A DNA stretch of 5,486 nucleotides, taken from positions 1 to 5,486 of the forward strand of contig JBBINS010000183.1 of the NCBI GenBank assembly GCA_037443765.1, in the 5' to 3' direction. Positions 5,131 through 5,486 of the stretch are shown in pieces; positions within the stretch are counted from its first letter, which is position 1; every line of letters starts with the position of its first letter. The stretch comes from CAIKZZ01 sp037443765 (lineage in GTDB: Bacteria > Pseudomonadota > Gammaproteobacteria > Steroidobacterales > Steroidobacteraceae). The notes beneath the pieces are model-generated. The model was not told the origin of the DNA, ran no database searches, and saw only the letters and a program-made list of their open reading frames with translations. The position numbers and the translations under genes were made by a program.

Positions 5131-5486
5131 GTGCCGCTCGCGGTCGTCTATGCCGGCACACCGGAGTTCGCGGTGCCGGCGCTCGAGGCGGTCGTCGCCG
5201 CGGGCCACCGGGTGCCCGCGGTCTACACCCAGCCCGACCGTCCGGCCGGCCGCGGTCGCGAGCTCACGGCGTCCGCCGTCAAGCGGCGCGCGCTCGAGCT
5301 CGGCCTGCCCGTCGAGCAGCCGGCGACCCTGCGGGACCCGGCGTCGATCGCGCGGCTCGCCGCGCTCGCCCCCGACGTCGTCGTGGTCGCGGCCTACGGC
5401 CTGCTGCTGCCGCCGGAGGCGCTCGCGGTGCCGCGGCTCGGCTGCGTGAACATCCACGCCTCGCTGCTGCCGCGCTGGCGCGGCGC
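5131..5486 (+). CDS. fmt: Methionyl-tRNA formyltransferase, 3' part outside the window
   Basis: Fmt transfers a formyl group from 10-formyl-tetrahydrofolate to Met-tRNA(fMet), making the initiator tRNA. The first 118 residues are present, of about 310-320 in the family, so the rest of the catalytic domain and the tRNA-binding C-terminal domain are off the edge. Family signatures are AGTPEFA near residue 8, TQPDRPAGRG (33-42), VVAAYGLLLP (85-94) and NIHASLLPRWRG (107-118). N107 and H109 match the catalytic N106 and H108 of E. coli Fmt. The start is GTG at 5131; the def stop is in the same frame only one codon upstream, so no earlier start is possible. The N-terminus is about four residues shorter than in E. 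coli. No Shine-Dalgarno is visible, which fits translation coupled to def. Confidence 0.97.
   Translation, partial: MPLAVVYAGTPEFAVPALEAVVAAGHRVPAVYTQPDRPAGRGRELTASAVKRRALELGLPVEQPATLRDPASIARLAALAPDVVVVAAYGLLLPPEALAVPRLGCVNIHASLLPRWRG

Noticed and set aside
4537..5457. Minus-strand frame of 306 codons opposite def and fmt
   Set aside because: It is antisense to def and fmt, both with intact catalytic motifs. It would also cover the def promoter leader.

Overview
The window is a conserved chromosomal housekeeping locus from a high-GC proteobacterium (about 70% G+C by eye). Two divergent gene blocks read away from a shared intergenic region at 4416-4590. Rightward is def-fmt. Leftward is a LysM protein gene (TsaP-like), a dprA remnant, smg and topA. 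This gene order (fmt-def <-> lysM-dprA-smg-topA) is well known in Gammaproteobacteria and related Betaproteobacteria. The TopA C-terminus, with GxxGPY repeats in place of zinc fingers, also fits those groups. I cannot place the organism more precisely.

Layout from left to right: topA (minus, 1-2393; its 3' end lies outside the window); a 75-nt topA leader with two hairpins, one of them a good intrinsic terminator whose U-tract abuts the topA Shine-Dalgarno; smg (minus, 2469-2951); a 5'-truncated dprA of which only the C-terminal winged-helix segment remains (2948-3187); a GC-rich hairpin after the LysM gene; the LysM gene (minus, 3276-4415); the divergent intergenic region with a sigma70-type promoter for def; def (plus, 4591-5127); and the first 118 codons of fmt (plus, from 5131).

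How they work together: Fmt formylates initiator Met-tRNA and Def removes the formyl group from new proteins, so they are naturally co-expressed. TopA relaxes negative supercoils. Smg is a small conserved protein of unclear function that normally sits between dprA and topA. The LysM protein is exported and binds peptidoglycan; its closest well-studied syntenic relative is TsaP, which anchors the type IV pilus secretin. DprA would normally load RecA on incoming DNA during transformation, but here its Rossmann-fold catalytic core is gone.

I found no mobile element, CRISPR array, tRNA, rRNA or unknown multi-gene system. The two points most worth a second look are the dprA reduction and the attenuator-like architecture in front of topA.
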